Source: an archaeon (GTDB lineage Archaea > Thermoproteota > Nitrososphaeria > Nitrososphaerales > Nitrosopumilaceae). From it: a stretch of 64,000 nucleotides of DNA. Both the position numbers and the translations under genes were made by a program. Numbering within the stretch: the stretch's first letter is position 1; each line of letters starts with the position of its first letter. The stretch spans positions 30,726 through 94,725 of the forward strand of contig JAJRWR010000017.1 in NCBI GenBank assembly GCA_024276695.1. The letters run 5' to 3'. This document shows positions 8,459 through 17,562 of the stretch, piece by piece. The notes under the pieces were generated by a model. It was not told the origin of the DNA. It saw nothing but the letters and a program-made list of their open reading frames with translations, and did no database searches.

Positions 8459-8928
8459 GATTTTATTTCATCATTACGACTTTTTAAACTATCTCTAACC
8501 TTGATAGCTACACCTCTTTCAAAATCAGAAATCATCTCAGAAGATAAAATTGCCCTTCCAACAGCAATAACTTGATTTTTGAATAATACAGGTGTATCTG
8601 CAGAAATATGCACATTTTTTCCACATGAAATTACATGCTTACAAAATACTGATCTACCTTGTTCTACAAATGGAGCAGCATCTGCATTTATCTCAACACA
8701 ATTTTCTTTGAATTTTTTATTTTTTAATAATGTTTGAGCAAAATGAGTACTTATTGCCAAACTTCCATCAATTCTTAAAGTACAAAGTAATTTTCCCCTA
8801 TGCGAGACTGTTCTAATTCTTCCAGTCTTTCGAGAAAAAGTCATTTCAACGTCTTTAGGTAATAACTTTGAAGTACCATTTCCAAATAGAGCATCAAGAG
8901 AATGTTGAATTTTCAGAATATGGTCCAT
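8455..8928 (-). CDS. PUA-domain RNA-binding protein
   Basis: This 157-residue protein has a C-terminal PUA domain (about 75-150: VEINADAAPFVEQGRSVFCKHV, then TPVLFKNQVIAVGRAILSS) of the type found in archaeosine tRNA-guanine transglycosylases and pseudouridine synthases, preceded by a small alpha/beta domain containing SRKTGRIRTVSHRGK. No catalytic residues are apparent, so it is probably an RNA-binding protein acting in tRNA or rRNA maturation. It is coupled by a 4-base overlap to NAC, which fits a ribosome-linked unit. Confidence 0.85.
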   Translation of the reverse strand: MDHILKIQHSLDALFGNGTSKLLPKDVEMTFSRKTGRIRTVSHRGKLLCTLRIDGSLAISTHFAQTLLKNKKFKENCVEINADAAPFVEQGRSVFCKHVISCGKNVHISADTPVLFKNQVIAVGRAILSSEMISDFERGVAIKVRDSLKSRNDEIKS

Positions 8929-9019
8929 TATACAGGGCAGAATCTTTTCTAAATATTAGTTCAATGATAGTCTATATTATTGAGATCAATCTATATAGAA
9001 TCGAATTTTCCCTTTAGAT

Positions 9020-10066
9020 ATGGAAGTAGGTGAAGAAACTAGAAAAATTCAGTTCACTGGAAAATCATCATACATAGTTTCATTACCAAAACAGTGGATC
9101 ATGGAATTGGGTCTAAAACAAGGAGATCAAATCAGAATGATTCGAAAAGGTTCATCAACATTAGAGCTTTATCCACCAAATATTGAATCTCGAACTCAGA
9201 AAAAAGAAGATGCAGTTATTGAAATCAAAGGAGAAGAAGAAGCATCTTCAATTGTTAGAAAGTTAATTTCATTGTATTTTTTAGGATTCAAGACAATTAA
9301 GATAAAACCAAAAAACGGCAGGTTAAATGCTCATCAGAGAACTACAGTAAAACAAGCTGTTAAACGAATGCTAATGGGTTCCGAAATAATTGCAGATTCT
9401 ACAGGTGGAATCACAGTGCAAGTTCTTGTCAATTTATTAGAATTATCAGTAGATGGTGCATTCAAGAGGATGATTCACTTGGCAAAATCAATGTCAAGTG
9501 ATGCAATTTTAGCCGTAAAAGAAAATAATTTAGAATTGGCTCAAGAAGTTATCAATACAGATGATGAAGTAGATAGATTTGGATTTTACATTATTCGACA
9601 ATTAAAGATTGCAATTCAAAATGAACATATGCTTAAAGAGATGGGTTTCAGAAATGCTAGAAATTGTTTAGGATATAGACTCATTGTAAAAAATATAGAG
9701 AGAACAGGAGATCATGCAGCATTCATTGCCAAAGATCTAATTGAATTTAAAAAGTCTGTAAAAAAAGAGATTTTACAAAAATTACAAGAAATGAATGAGT
9801 TTTGTTTGTCCGTTTTAGACGATTCATGTCTAGCTTTATTCAAAGAAGACTACTATCAGGCTGAAAAGACCATTACAAAAATTAATGAAATTGTAAAATT
9901 TGAGAAAAAAGTAAGGGATGCTTCAAAATCATTAAAAGATGATGAGGAAATTTACAGGGTAAGAAGAATGACTGAAAATATTAGAAGAGTTTCGGAATAT
10001 GCTAGTGATATAGCTGAAATAGTTTTGAATATGAATATAGAAAAAACACTAAAAAAATCTGATTAA
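9020..10066 (+). CDS. PhoU-like phosphate uptake regulator with AbrB-type DNA-binding domain
   Basis: Residues 1-50 form a SpoVT/AbrB swapped-hairpin domain (FTGKSSYIVSLPKQWIMELGLKQGD), followed by a linker and two PhoU helical repeats (about 115-220 and 235-335) with the expected DDEVDRF and GDHAAF helices. Archaeal proteins of this architecture regulate phosphate uptake. No pst genes are adjacent, so the target is not local. The length of 348 aa is normal. It starts a forward run with hflX, trm56 and tfe. Confidence 0.88.
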   Translation: MEVGEETRKIQFTGKSSYIVSLPKQWIMELGLKQGDQIRMIRKGSSTLELYPPNIESRTQKKEDAVIEIKGEEEASSIVRKLISLYFLGFKTIKIKPKNGRLNAHQRTTVKQAVKRMLMGSEIIADSTGGITVQVLVNLLELSVDGAFKRMIHLAKSMSSDAILAVKENNLELAQEVINTDDEVDRFGFYIIRQLKIAIQNEHMLKEMGFRNARNCLGYRLIVKNIERTGDHAAFIAKDLIEFKKSVKKEILQKLQEMNEFCLSVLDDSCLALFKEDYYQAEKTITKINEIVKFEKKVRDASKSLKDDEEIYRVRRMTENIRRVSEYASDIAEIVLNMNIEKTLKKSD

Positions 10067-10123
10067 TTTCTAAAAATATGTCCAATACAATTATGTTATA
10101 TTCAATTAGAAAAACGAATTAGG

Positions 10124-11227
10124 ATGAATTCTGCAATTTTAATCACTTACGATCAAGAAGATTCTATTAATGAGGCCAAAGGACTGTGTGATGCTGCAGG
10201 ATATGAAGTAGTGCATATTATCAAACAGAATTTTCTCCAGAAACCAAAATACGGTATTAGTGGTGGAGTAGTAGAACAATTAGAAGAAATATCAGATAAA
10301 TTAAGACCAGACGTAATAGTTTTTGATGAGATTCTAAAACCAAGTCAAAACTATAATCTTGCAACAGTATTGCACAGAGAGGTTTTAGATAGAGAAGCAC
10401 TAATTCTTGAAATTTTTGAAAGTAGAGCATCAAGTGCAGAATCAAAATTACAAGTAAAATTAGCACAATTGAGATATGAAATGGCAAGAGCCAAAGAGAA
10501 AGTTAGACTTGCTAACATGGGAGAACAACCTGGTTTTATGGGAATAGGAAAATTCGAAGTTGATGTGTATTATAATGACATCAAACACAGAATGAAAACA
10601 ATAAGATCCAAGCTTGAAAAAGCTGGAAAACAAAGAGAGCTTCATAGACAAGGAAGAAAGAGAATGGGATTCAATACAATATCACTTGCAGGGTATACGT
10701 CTGCTGGAAAGACAACATTGTTTAACAAAACAACAGGTGAAACAAGAACTCAGAGTAAAGAACTTTTCACAACTCTTACCACAACTACACGAAGATTAAT
10801 TATAGATCAAGAGTCATTTTTGATTGCAGATACAGTTGGTTTTATCAGTAAATTACCAGCTTACATGATTGATGCATTCAAATCAACACTAGAAGAATTG
10901 GCACATACAGATGTGATTATTTTGGTAATTGACATTAATGACTCAGTTACTGAATTGAAAAAGAAATTTTCCAGTTGTATGAGAACTTTGAGTGAATTAG
11001 GGGTAGAACAAGACAAGGTAGTTTTTGCTCTAAATAAATCAGATTTATTAAAAAATGAAGAGATTGAACGGAAAATTGGATTTCTTAATTTATCTGAAAA
11101 TAAAAAAGTAGTTTCAGTTTCAGCAAAAACTGGAAAAAACACCACACAATTAAAAAAATTAATCAAAGAAATTATAAAAAGTCAGAATTTTCATAAACCA
11201 AAAAACAATACATGGGAAGGAGTCTAG
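10124..11227 (+). CDS. hflX: GTPase HflX
   Basis: This 367-residue protein has the HflX N-terminal nucleotide-binding-like domain (residues 1-100), a long coiled-coil (about 105-185) and a G domain. Visible GTPase motifs are G1 in [11 protein letters not shown], a Thr-rich switch I, G3 in ADTVGFI, and G4 in NKSD. HflX binds the large ribosomal subunit and splits stalled or stressed ribosomes. The gene is 58 bases after the PhoU-like gene and 7 bases before trm56, suggesting cotranscription. Confidence 0.92.
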   Translation: MNSAILITYDQEDSINEAKGLCDAAGYEVVHIIKQNFLQKPKYGISGGVVEQLEEISDKLRPDVIVFDEILKPSQNYNLATVLHREVLDREALILEIFESRASSAESKLQVKLAQLRYEMARAKEKVRLANMGEQPGFMGIGKFEVDVYYNDIKHRMKTIRSKLEKAGKQRELHRQGRKRMGFNTISLAGYTSAGKTTLFNKTTGETRTQSKELFTTLTTTTRRLIIDQESFLIADTVGFISKLPAYMIDAFKSTLEELAHTDVIILVIDINDSVTELKKKFSSCMRTLSELGVEQDKVVFALNKSDLLKNEEIERKIGFLNLSENKKVVSVSAKTGKNTTQLKKLIKEIIKSQNFHKPKNNTWEGV

Positions 11228-11234
11228 AAAACAT

Positions 11235-11768
11235 TTGGTAATTGAAGTAGTTAGAATTGGACAACGTCTAGTAAGAGATGACAGGGTAACAACACATGTT
11301 GCACTTGTTTCCAGGGGATTTGGCGCTGAGAGAATTTACATGTCTGAGATAAATCCGGAAATTAAAGAAACTATTGAAAAGATCAACAATATTTGGGGAA
11401 GCAATTTTGAGGTGAAATTTATTGAAAAATGGAAAACAATTGTGAAAAAGAAAAAAGATGAAGGATTCAAAATTGTTCATCTTTCAATGTATGGTGAAAA
11501 TATCAATGATGCTCAAGAAAAAATTCAAGACGAAGAAAATTTATTGATTGTTGTAGGAGCTGAAAAAGTTCCAAGAGAAATTTATGAATTAGCAGATTAT
11601 AATGTAGGGATAGGTAGTCAACCCCATTCAGAGATTAGTGCTTTGGCAATTCTCTTAGATCGTATCCAAAATGGCAAACAATTTGAAAAAGAGTTTCCAA
11701 ATGCAAAAAGAAAGATCATACCTACCAAACATGGTAAAAACGTGCAGGTAAAAGAAACAAGGGATTAA
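11235..11768 (+). CDS. trm56: tRNA (cytidine-56 2'-O)-methyltransferase
   Basis: This 177-residue SPOUT-class enzyme methylates the ribose of C56 in the T-loop of archaeal tRNAs using S-adenosylmethionine. The recognisable segments are the N-terminal VVRIGQRLVRDDRVTTHVAL, the middle IVHLSMYGENI, and the knot region IVVGAEKVPREIYELADYN with IGSQPHSEISALAILLDR. The start is TTG at 11235, 7 bases after hflX. Length fits the family. Confidence 0.92.
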   Translation: MVIEVVRIGQRLVRDDRVTTHVALVSRGFGAERIYMSEINPEIKETIEKINNIWGSNFEVKFIEKWKTIVKKKKDEGFKIVHLSMYGENINDAQEKIQDEENLLIVVGAEKVPREIYELADYNVGIGSQPHSEISALAILLDRIQNGKQFEKEFPNAKRKIIPTKHGKNVQVKETRD

Positions 11769-11794
11769 TAGTAGAAAATCAGGAGTCATTAGAG

Positions 11795-12310
11795 TTGGTA
11801 GACAAATACGAAGATCCTTTTGTTAGAATTGCTTCAATGATTGGAGGAGATGAATACCTCAAAGTAGCAAGATCTCTTCTAAAAGCTGAAGATGCCACTG
11901 ATGAAGAAATTGCTAGTTCTACAGGTCTCAGAATCAATATGGTAAGAAAAGTGTTGTATGATCTGTTTGGAAAATCCCTCATTACTGGAATCAGAGTAAA
12001 AGACGAACGAAAAGGATGGTTTGTCTATAGATGGAGAACTAGAAGAGAAGAAGTTGAACATTTTATTGAAAATCAAAAGAAGAAAATTGATGAAAGATTA
12101 CAGCAAAGATTAGATTATGAAAATGCTTCAGATTTCTATCACTGTGGAAATGAAGATTGTCCAAGAGTCACATTTGAAAATGCTCTTGATGGAATGTTCA
12201 AATGCCCATCATGTCAAAATGTTTTGAATTTAAAAAAGAATGATAAATCTAAAAAAGCATATCAGAAGAAAATTGATGAGATCAAAAAAGATATGCAACA
12301 AACTTTTTGA
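11795..12310 (+). CDS. tfe: Transcription initiation factor TFE (TFIIE-alpha homologue)
   Basis: This 171-residue factor helps RNA polymerase open promoters together with TBP and TFB. Residues 1-80 are a winged helix (ATDEEIASSTGLRINMVRKV), followed by a linker helix (FIENQKKKIDERLQQRLDY) and a zinc ribbon with Cys pairs in YHCGNEDCPRV and FKCPSCQNV. The start is TTG at 11795. It is 26 bases downstream of trm56 in the same orientation. Confidence 0.93.
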   Translation: MVDKYEDPFVRIASMIGGDEYLKVARSLLKAEDATDEEIASSTGLRINMVRKVLYDLFGKSLITGIRVKDERKGWFVYRWRTRREEVEHFIENQKKKIDERLQQRLDYENASDFYHCGNEDCPRVTFENALDGMFKCPSCQNVLNLKKNDKSKKAYQKKIDEIKKDMQQTF

Positions 12311-12390
12311 TTGATTTTTGGAATCATATTAAATAGAGAATTTGGAAAATAAGTTACTAGAATAAATAGGAGAAAATTAGTGTAATAACC

Positions 12391-13782
12391 TTGAGTCAAA
12401 TATCTACAGTAAATCCAACAACTGGAGAAGAAATCAAAACATTTTCAACAATGGACAGAAATCAAGTATTTGAATTAGTAAGAAAAGCAAAAAGAGCATA
12501 TCCAGAATGGAAAAAAGAGTATGAGAAACGTAGAAGTTACATTTACAATTTAGTAGAATATCTAAAGAAGAATAAAACCGAACTTGCAACAGTAGCTACA
12601 TCTGAAATGGGTAAACCACTCAAAGAATCAATTGGGGAAGTTGAAAAATGTGCATGGGCTTTAGAATTTTATGCAGATCATGGAGATAGTTTTCTTTCAG
12701 ATGAAGTATTGAACACAGATGCAAGAAAGAGTTTTCTAACTTTTGAACCATTAGGTGTTATAGGCTCAATCATGCCATGGAATTTCCCTTATTGGCAAGC
12801 ATTAAGATTTGCAGCTCCTTGTTTGATGGCAGGAAATGTAATTGTTATGAAACCATCTAGAGTGACAATGCAGTCTGGTATTGAAATTGAAAAAGCATTT
12901 ACTGAATCAGGAATGCCTGATGGAATTTTTCAAACAGTAGTTGGAAGTGTAGAATCTGCAAATCATCTTATAGATTCAGATGTTAATGCTGTAACATTTA
13001 CTGGCAGTACTAATGCTGGTGCAAAAGTAGGTGAAAGAGCTGCAAAGAATTTGAAAAAATGTGTATTAGAATTAGGTGGAAGTGATCCTTTCATAGTATT
13101 AGATGATGCAATTATCGAAAAAGCAGCAGAAGGTGCTGTAAAAGGTAGATTCATCAATTGTGGTCAAAGTTGTGTTGCATCAAAAAGATTTTTCGTGGGA
13201 AAAAATATTGCAGAAGAATTTATTGAGTTATTTATTAAGAAAGCATCTCAACTCAAAATAGGAGATCCTATGTCAATTGAAACTGATATTGGACCTCTAT
13301 CAAGTAAAGATAGTTTAGAAACAATTTCTGGAATAGTTGAAGACGCAAAAGAAAAAGGTGTTGAAATTCTTCTAGGAGGATCTGAAATAGATGGAAAAGG
13401 ATTCTTTTACAAACCAACAATTCTTAAAAATGTTAAATCAAACATGAGAATAGCAAAAGAAGAAACTTTTGGGCCAGTAGCTCCAATTACAATTGTTGAA
13501 AATGAAGGTGAGGCAGTAAAATTGGCTAATGAAAGTGAATTTGGTCTAGGTGCAAGCATTTGGACAAAAGATCTTGCCAAGGCAGATAAGATGTCAAGGC
13601 GGATAGAGTCCGGAATTGTTAGTGTTAATAATGTGGTAATTTCAGATCCAAGAATTCCATTTGGAGGGATTAAACATAGTGGATTTGGAAGAGAGTTGTC
13701 AAGGTATGGTATGTTAGAGTTTGTTAACTTAAAATCAGTTAGATTTTACGATAATTTAACACATCATCACTACGTTGAATAA
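12391..13782 (+). CDS. NAD(P)-dependent aldehyde dehydrogenase, probably succinate-semialdehyde dehydrogenase
   Basis: This 463-residue ALDH oxidises an aldehyde to the acid. It shows the cofactor and catalytic motifs: PWNFPYWQALRFAAP, the Glu motif LELGGSDPF, the catalytic Cys in NCGQSCVASKRFF, and ETFGPVAPI. The sequence is closest in feel to succinate-semialdehyde dehydrogenases, which would tie it to C4 intermediates of the 4-hydroxybutyrate half-cycle; that substrate is inferred. The start is TTG at 12391. An 80-base gap after tfe leaves room for its own promoter. Confidence 0.9.
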   Translation: MSQISTVNPTTGEEIKTFSTMDRNQVFELVRKAKRAYPEWKKEYEKRRSYIYNLVEYLKKNKTELATVATSEMGKPLKESIGEVEKCAWALEFYADHGDSFLSDEVLNTDARKSFLTFEPLGVIGSIMPWNFPYWQALRFAAPCLMAGNVIVMKPSRVTMQSGIEIEKAFTESGMPDGIFQTVVGSVESANHLIDSDVNAVTFTGSTNAGAKVGERAAKNLKKCVLELGGSDPFIVLDDAIIEKAAEGAVKGRFINCGQSCVASKRFFVGKNIAEEFIELFIKKASQLKIGDPMSIETDIGPLSSKDSLETISGIVEDAKEKGVEILLGGSEIDGKGFFYKPTILKNVKSNMRIAKEETFGPVAPITIVENEGEAVKLANESEFGLGASIWTKDLAKADKMSRRIESGIVSVNNVVISDPRIPFGGIKHSGFGRELSRYGMLEFVNLKSVRFYDNLTHHHYVE

Positions 13783-13804
13783 TTCATTTTCTATTTACAG
13801 AAGA

Positions 13805-14089
13805 TTATTCTTCTGATTCATCATCTTCTAAATCATCTTCATCATCACATTCTTCTAATTCAACATATGTTGGATTACCATTATCTCCAAAGAAGATTTC
13901 AATACAAGTATCAGTAGCTAAAGTAGAGACCAAAGTTTCAGTTAATTCTTTAGGAAAATTTCCCAATCTACTCGGATCTGATGAATATCGATATGTGGTA
14001 ATTTCATCATCATGGTAAAAATCAACTTCAATATCACCATTAACAAATTTTCTGACTGTAGTTACTTGACCAAATATGCTATAAGTCAA
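13805..14089 (-). CDS. Small acidic-tailed hypothetical protein, 94 aa
   Basis: A beta-rich domain (residues 1-75, starting SIFGQVTTVRKFVNG) is followed by a run of Asp/Glu (about 77-94). The family is not recognised. It is 2 bases downstream of the hemerythrin gene on the same strand and so is probably its operon partner. The acidic tail may bind metal or a basic partner; this is speculation. Confidence 0.7.
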   Translation of the reverse strand: MTYSIFGQVTTVRKFVNGDIEVDFYHDDEITTYRYSSDPSRLGNFPKELTETLVSTLATDTCIEIFFGDNGNPTYVELEECDDEDDLEDDESEE

Positions 14090-14091
14090 TT

Positions 14092-14649
14092 TTAACTACC
14101 TTGCTGAGATACATCTTTTGTAAGATTTTCAGCTAATTGTTCATAATGTTCTCTAGTTTTTCCAAGTTCAGTTAGTCTAGATTTTTCAATTTCGGAAAGT
14201 TCTTTGTCAACTTTTTCGGAAACATATTGTAATCTTGCCTCTGCCATCATGAATAATTTATTATTCTCTTTCCACAAATGTTCAGTGATATGTTCTGTAT
14301 ACTCTTGCATATCGCTAATTAGTTTAGTTGAATCTCCTGATGAAAGATATTCTCTTGCAGATTCTTCCATTTGAGCACCTATTTCTCTTGAACGTTGATG
14401 ATCAATTAACATCATGGCAATCGGTCCCATATTGGTAGGTAATCCAGCTTGTTCTAATGCAGGAAACAAAGATTTTTCTTCTTTACTATGATGACAAACA
14501 TCTGTAAAGTTTTTTGAAAAATCAATTACAGGTAATAGAATAGATTCAGGAATTTGTTTATCATCATTTAATAATTGGATAGTGGATTCCATTGATTTGA
14601 TAACTTTTTCAATTAATTCATGATCGCGTCTTAATGATGCAGTTGACAT
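14092..14649 (-). CDS. Hemerythrin-like HHE-domain protein
   Basis: This 185-residue four-helix bundle carries the expected di-iron ligands in order: H in RRDHELIEKV, HH and E in VCHHSKEEKSLFP, H in LIDHQRSREI, and H with E in EHITEHLWKENNKLF. A C-terminal helix extends beyond the domain. Such proteins bind oxygen, nitric oxide or iron; the role here is not determined. The gene borders the CRISPR island and is transcribed away from it. Confidence 0.88.
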   Translation of the reverse strand: MSTASLRRDHELIEKVIKSMESTIQLLNDDKQIPESILLPVIDFSKNFTDVCHHSKEEKSLFPALEQAGLPTNMGPIAMMLIDHQRSREIGAQMEESAREYLSSGDSTKLISDMQEYTEHITEHLWKENNKLFMMAEARLQYVSEKVDKELSEIEKSRLTELGKTREHYEQLAENLTKDVSQQGS

Positions 14650-14699
14650 GATTATTTTGAATTAAATCCAATATCTATACTTTATTCATTTTAAAATCT

Positions 14700-14749
14700 G
14701 GTTAACTGTCAGATGTGAAAACATCCAATGAGTCATTTCTGACAGAAAG
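14700..14749. repeat. Nested palindromes at the left edge of the CRISPR island
   Basis: Within 50 bases there are three inverted repeats: CTGTCAG (14706-14712) with CTGACAG (14739-14745), a GATGT-GAAA-ACATC hairpin (14712-14725), and TTTCTG-A-CAGAAA (14737-14749). The outer 16 bases (14700-14715) reappear inverted at 20551-20566 with 14 matches. This could be an operator or promoter for cas3, or the end of an inserted element. Confidence 0.6.
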
Positions 14750-14875
14750 ACGCCAAAAATTTCTTGGTATGACCTTCTTTTTGGAGGGTTCTTAGTTGGC
14801 AAGAACATACATCAGAATTAGAAGAAAGCGTGCAACAGAAGAGCAGATAACTGACGAAATTTTCTCAACATATCC

Positions 14876-16927
14876 TTGGCTTTTTATTCTGGATTGTTAC
14901 ATGATATTGGAAAAATAAATCCAGTTTATCAGGAGATATTTTATGAAACAAAAAACAGAAAACAAGTAGAAGAAAAAATACTAGAAAAATACGTCAAAGA
15001 ACATTCAAGATTTTCTGCTTGGACTGTAGATAAGCTATTGGAAAAAAGAGGTCTTGATCATAGTACAATTGACAAAATAACTGTATTAATTTATGGACAT
15101 CATTCCACAATTAGAGGAAACCTTGGAAGTGTAGAAGGGAATAAATTTACAGCGACCAAAGATACAATTTCCCAAGTATTACCTGAATTTAGATCACAAG
15201 CATCAAATTGTTCTAAATTCTCAGAACTTAATTGGGATTCATGTTTGGAGGAATTTCAATACCCTGTAGATTTTCAGGTCAACCTTTCAGAGTTCAAAAA
15301 TTCACTTGATGATTATTTGGAGATATCCTGTGCATTTTCATGCCTACTTCAGGCAGATAGAGGCAGTTTTGACAAGTGGTATATACCTAATTTTGATTTG
15401 AAATTACAGACCCAGTCTCTAATTTCAGACAGTCCTCTTGGAAAAATCCGTACAGATTTTCAAAAACAGGTAATGGATAACTTTGATGAAGCCCAGGGAA
15501 TTTCAATAATTAATGCACCTACAGGAATTGGAAAGACCAAGGTATTTTTGGATATCATTAATCAATATTCAGAAAACAAAGATGTTGAGCGAATATTTTA
15601 CTTTTCCCCATTACTTGCATTAACTGAAGACTTTGAATCAAAGATAGCATCCGTAATATCAAAAAACCAGCAAGAAGATATTTTGATTTACAACCATCTG
15701 TATTCCGGTTCCTTACAAGATAAGAGAGAAGAAGGAGAAACTAGAATCTCTAATCAATGGATATTTGAAAATGAATCATTTAACAAAAAATTTGTCATAA
15801 CTACTACTCAGAGATTACTCATGACAATTTACTCTAACAAATCTCGAGACAAAATGAAGATGGCATCATTTAGAAACTCAGTATTAATTATTGATGAAGT
15901 TCAAACAATTCCAAAATCAATACTATCCAATCTGAAAGATATTTTCAAAAAAATGAATCAATACATGAGAACCAAATTCATTTTAGTTAGTGCGACAATT
16001 CCTCATGAGATAAGTGACATTAAACGAGTTGAATTATCTTTAGAAACTTTGAAAGATTATTTATCTCAGACAAAAAAGCAAATCTCACTTCAACCCCTAG
16101 ATGTAAAGACCATTCCAATTAAAAAAACACTAGTAATGGCAAACACCAGAAAAAAGGCAGTACAACTATATTCTGAAATTAAGCAAGAATATCAAGACAA
16201 AAAAATAATCTACATCTCTACTGGAATTAGAAAAAAAGACAGAATACGTATAATCCAAGACCTGCCTAAAATATATGAGTATGTCCTTGTTGCAACTCAG
16301 GTAGTCGAAGCAGGTGTAGACATTGATTTCTCACATGTGTTTAGAGAGCAGACACCACTTGATAATCTCATTCAAGTGATGGGCAGATTAAACAGAGAGG
16401 GGAAAAACCCTGAGGCAAAATTAGTTATTTATCCTACAGACGGTAATCCAATTCCTTATAGTCCATTAGAATTTCAAGTGACTCAGGAAAAAATTTTAGG
16501 CATCACTAATTCTATGCAAATATATGATATTTTAGATCAATATTATTCTGAGATTTCTGAACGAAATACGAGTAATTCTGAGGCTGCAGAGAAACTAGAA
16601 CGACTAATTGCAAGAATGGATTTTGATGGGGTATGGGAATTTGTCAGAAATAAGGTATTTCAGGAAGATAGTCGTGATACCGTGTTTATTCCAGATATTG
16701 AGTACTGGGATGAGGTAAAAAATGGATTACTATGTGGAGTGACTCGTGAAAGTTTCAAAGAATTTGGAAATTTGACAGCATCACTTCCAATTTCACTAGA
16801 TAAAGTTGGGGCAGAATTTTTTGATGAAGAATTAATAGAGAAAAATATTCTGTTACCAAAAAAAGAACACCTCGAAATAATTTATGATAAAGATATGGGA
16901 TTAGACAAATGGATAACAAAAGAATAA
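14876..16927 (+). CDS. cas3: CRISPR-associated Cas3: HD nuclease fused to SF2 helicase; N-terminus short
   Basis: This 683-residue protein degrades target DNA recruited by Cascade. HD-domain residues are H9-D10 (GLLHDIGK), H43, H75-H76 (YGHH) and D161. The helicase has Walker A APTGIGKT (214-221), a DEVQ box (340-343), SAT (372-374) and motifs V/VI (VATQVVEAGVDID, QVMGRLNREGK). The HD normally starts 35-45 residues before the HD pair with another His; here translation from TTG 14876 leaves 8 residues. A different frame from TTG 14796 (containing RKRATEEQITDEIFSTYP) would supply a plausible N-terminus if one base were missing near 14874. It overlaps cas6 by 19 bases. Confidence 0.9.
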   Translation: MAFYSGLLHDIGKINPVYQEIFYETKNRKQVEEKILEKYVKEHSRFSAWTVDKLLEKRGLDHSTIDKITVLIYGHHSTIRGNLGSVEGNKFTATKDTISQVLPEFRSQASNCSKFSELNWDSCLEEFQYPVDFQVNLSEFKNSLDDYLEISCAFSCLLQADRGSFDKWYIPNFDLKLQTQSLISDSPLGKIRTDFQKQVMDNFDEAQGISIINAPTGIGKTKVFLDIINQYSENKDVERIFYFSPLLALTEDFESKIASVISKNQQEDILIYNHLYSGSLQDKREEGETRISNQWIFENESFNKKFVITTTQRLLMTIYSNKSRDKMKMASFRNSVLIIDEVQTIPKSILSNLKDIFKKMNQYMRTKFILVSATIPHEISDIKRVELSLETLKDYLSQTKKQISLQPLDVKTIPIKKTLVMANTRKKAVQLYSEIKQEYQDKKIIYISTGIRKKDRIRIIQDLPKIYEYVLVATQVVEAGVDIDFSHVFREQTPLDNLIQVMGRLNREGKNPEAKLVIYPTDGNPIPYSPLEFQVTQEKILGITNSMQIYDILDQYYSEISERNTSNSEAAEKLERLIARMDFDGVWEFVRNKVFQEDSRDTVFIPDIEYWDEVKNGLLCGVTRESFKEFGNLTASLPISLDKVGAEFFDEELIEKNILLPKKEHLEIIYDKDMGLDKWITKE

Positions 16928-17562
16928 AAATATGCTATGCAGTACTGGATTTTGATTCAGATTACAAGGTAACACCTGTCAAATTAAGAGGTTTTTTAGC
17001 ACATCTTTTTGCAAATATTTCTGAATTTCACCATCATTCAGATAGTGCATATCACTATCCACTGATACAGTACAAAAGAATTGAAAAGAAACTAGCAGTA
17101 GTTGGAATAAAAGAATTTGCAGATATTATTTTTCAGAACATGTCTAGATTAGATCACATAACTACTGAAACAGAAAAGATTCCATTAAACAATATCGAGA
17201 TTAAAAGTAGTTCATTTGAAGTAGAACAAGTTCCACAAAAATACAAATTCATATCACCTTGGCTTGCATTAAATGAAAAAAATTATGCAAAGTTTAAGGA
17301 ATTGACAAATAATGAAAAGAGACCATTCTTAGAAAAAATACTTGTTGGAAATATCTTATCTTTATTGAAAGGATTGGACATATTTGTGGATCATAAAATT
17401 ATTGTATCCATTACAAAGTTTAACAGTGTTAGAATCACTGCTCATCAAAACAGTTTTGCAGGAATTTATGCAGAGTTTGAATGCAATACATTACTACCTG
17501 AATATCTTGGTCTTGGTAAAAGTGTCACAAAAGGATTGGGAGTAATAAAGAAAATATCATGA
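16909..17562 (+). CDS. cas6: Cas6-family crRNA-processing endoribonuclease
   Basis: This 217-residue protein cuts the CRISPR transcript within each repeat. It has an N-terminal ferredoxin-like half (KLRGFLAHLFANISEFHHH, then YPLIQYKRI and VVGIKE) and a C-terminal Gly-rich loop (LGLGKSVTKGLGVIKKI) typical of Cas6. His residues near position 40-50 are candidate catalytic bases. The repeat's 3' ATTGAAAC matches the 8-base handle left by Cas6 cleavage. It overlaps cas3 by 19 bases and cas1 by 4. Confidence 0.8.
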   Translation: MDNKRIKICYAVLDFDSDYKVTPVKLRGFLAHLFANISEFHHHSDSAYHYPLIQYKRIEKKLAVVGIKEFADIIFQNMSRLDHITTETEKIPLNNIEIKSSSFEVEQVPQKYKFISPWLALNEKNYAKFKELTNNEKRPFLEKILVGNILSLLKGLDIFVDHKIIVSITKFNSVRITAHQNSFAGIYAEFECNTLLPEYLGLGKSVTKGLGVIKKIS

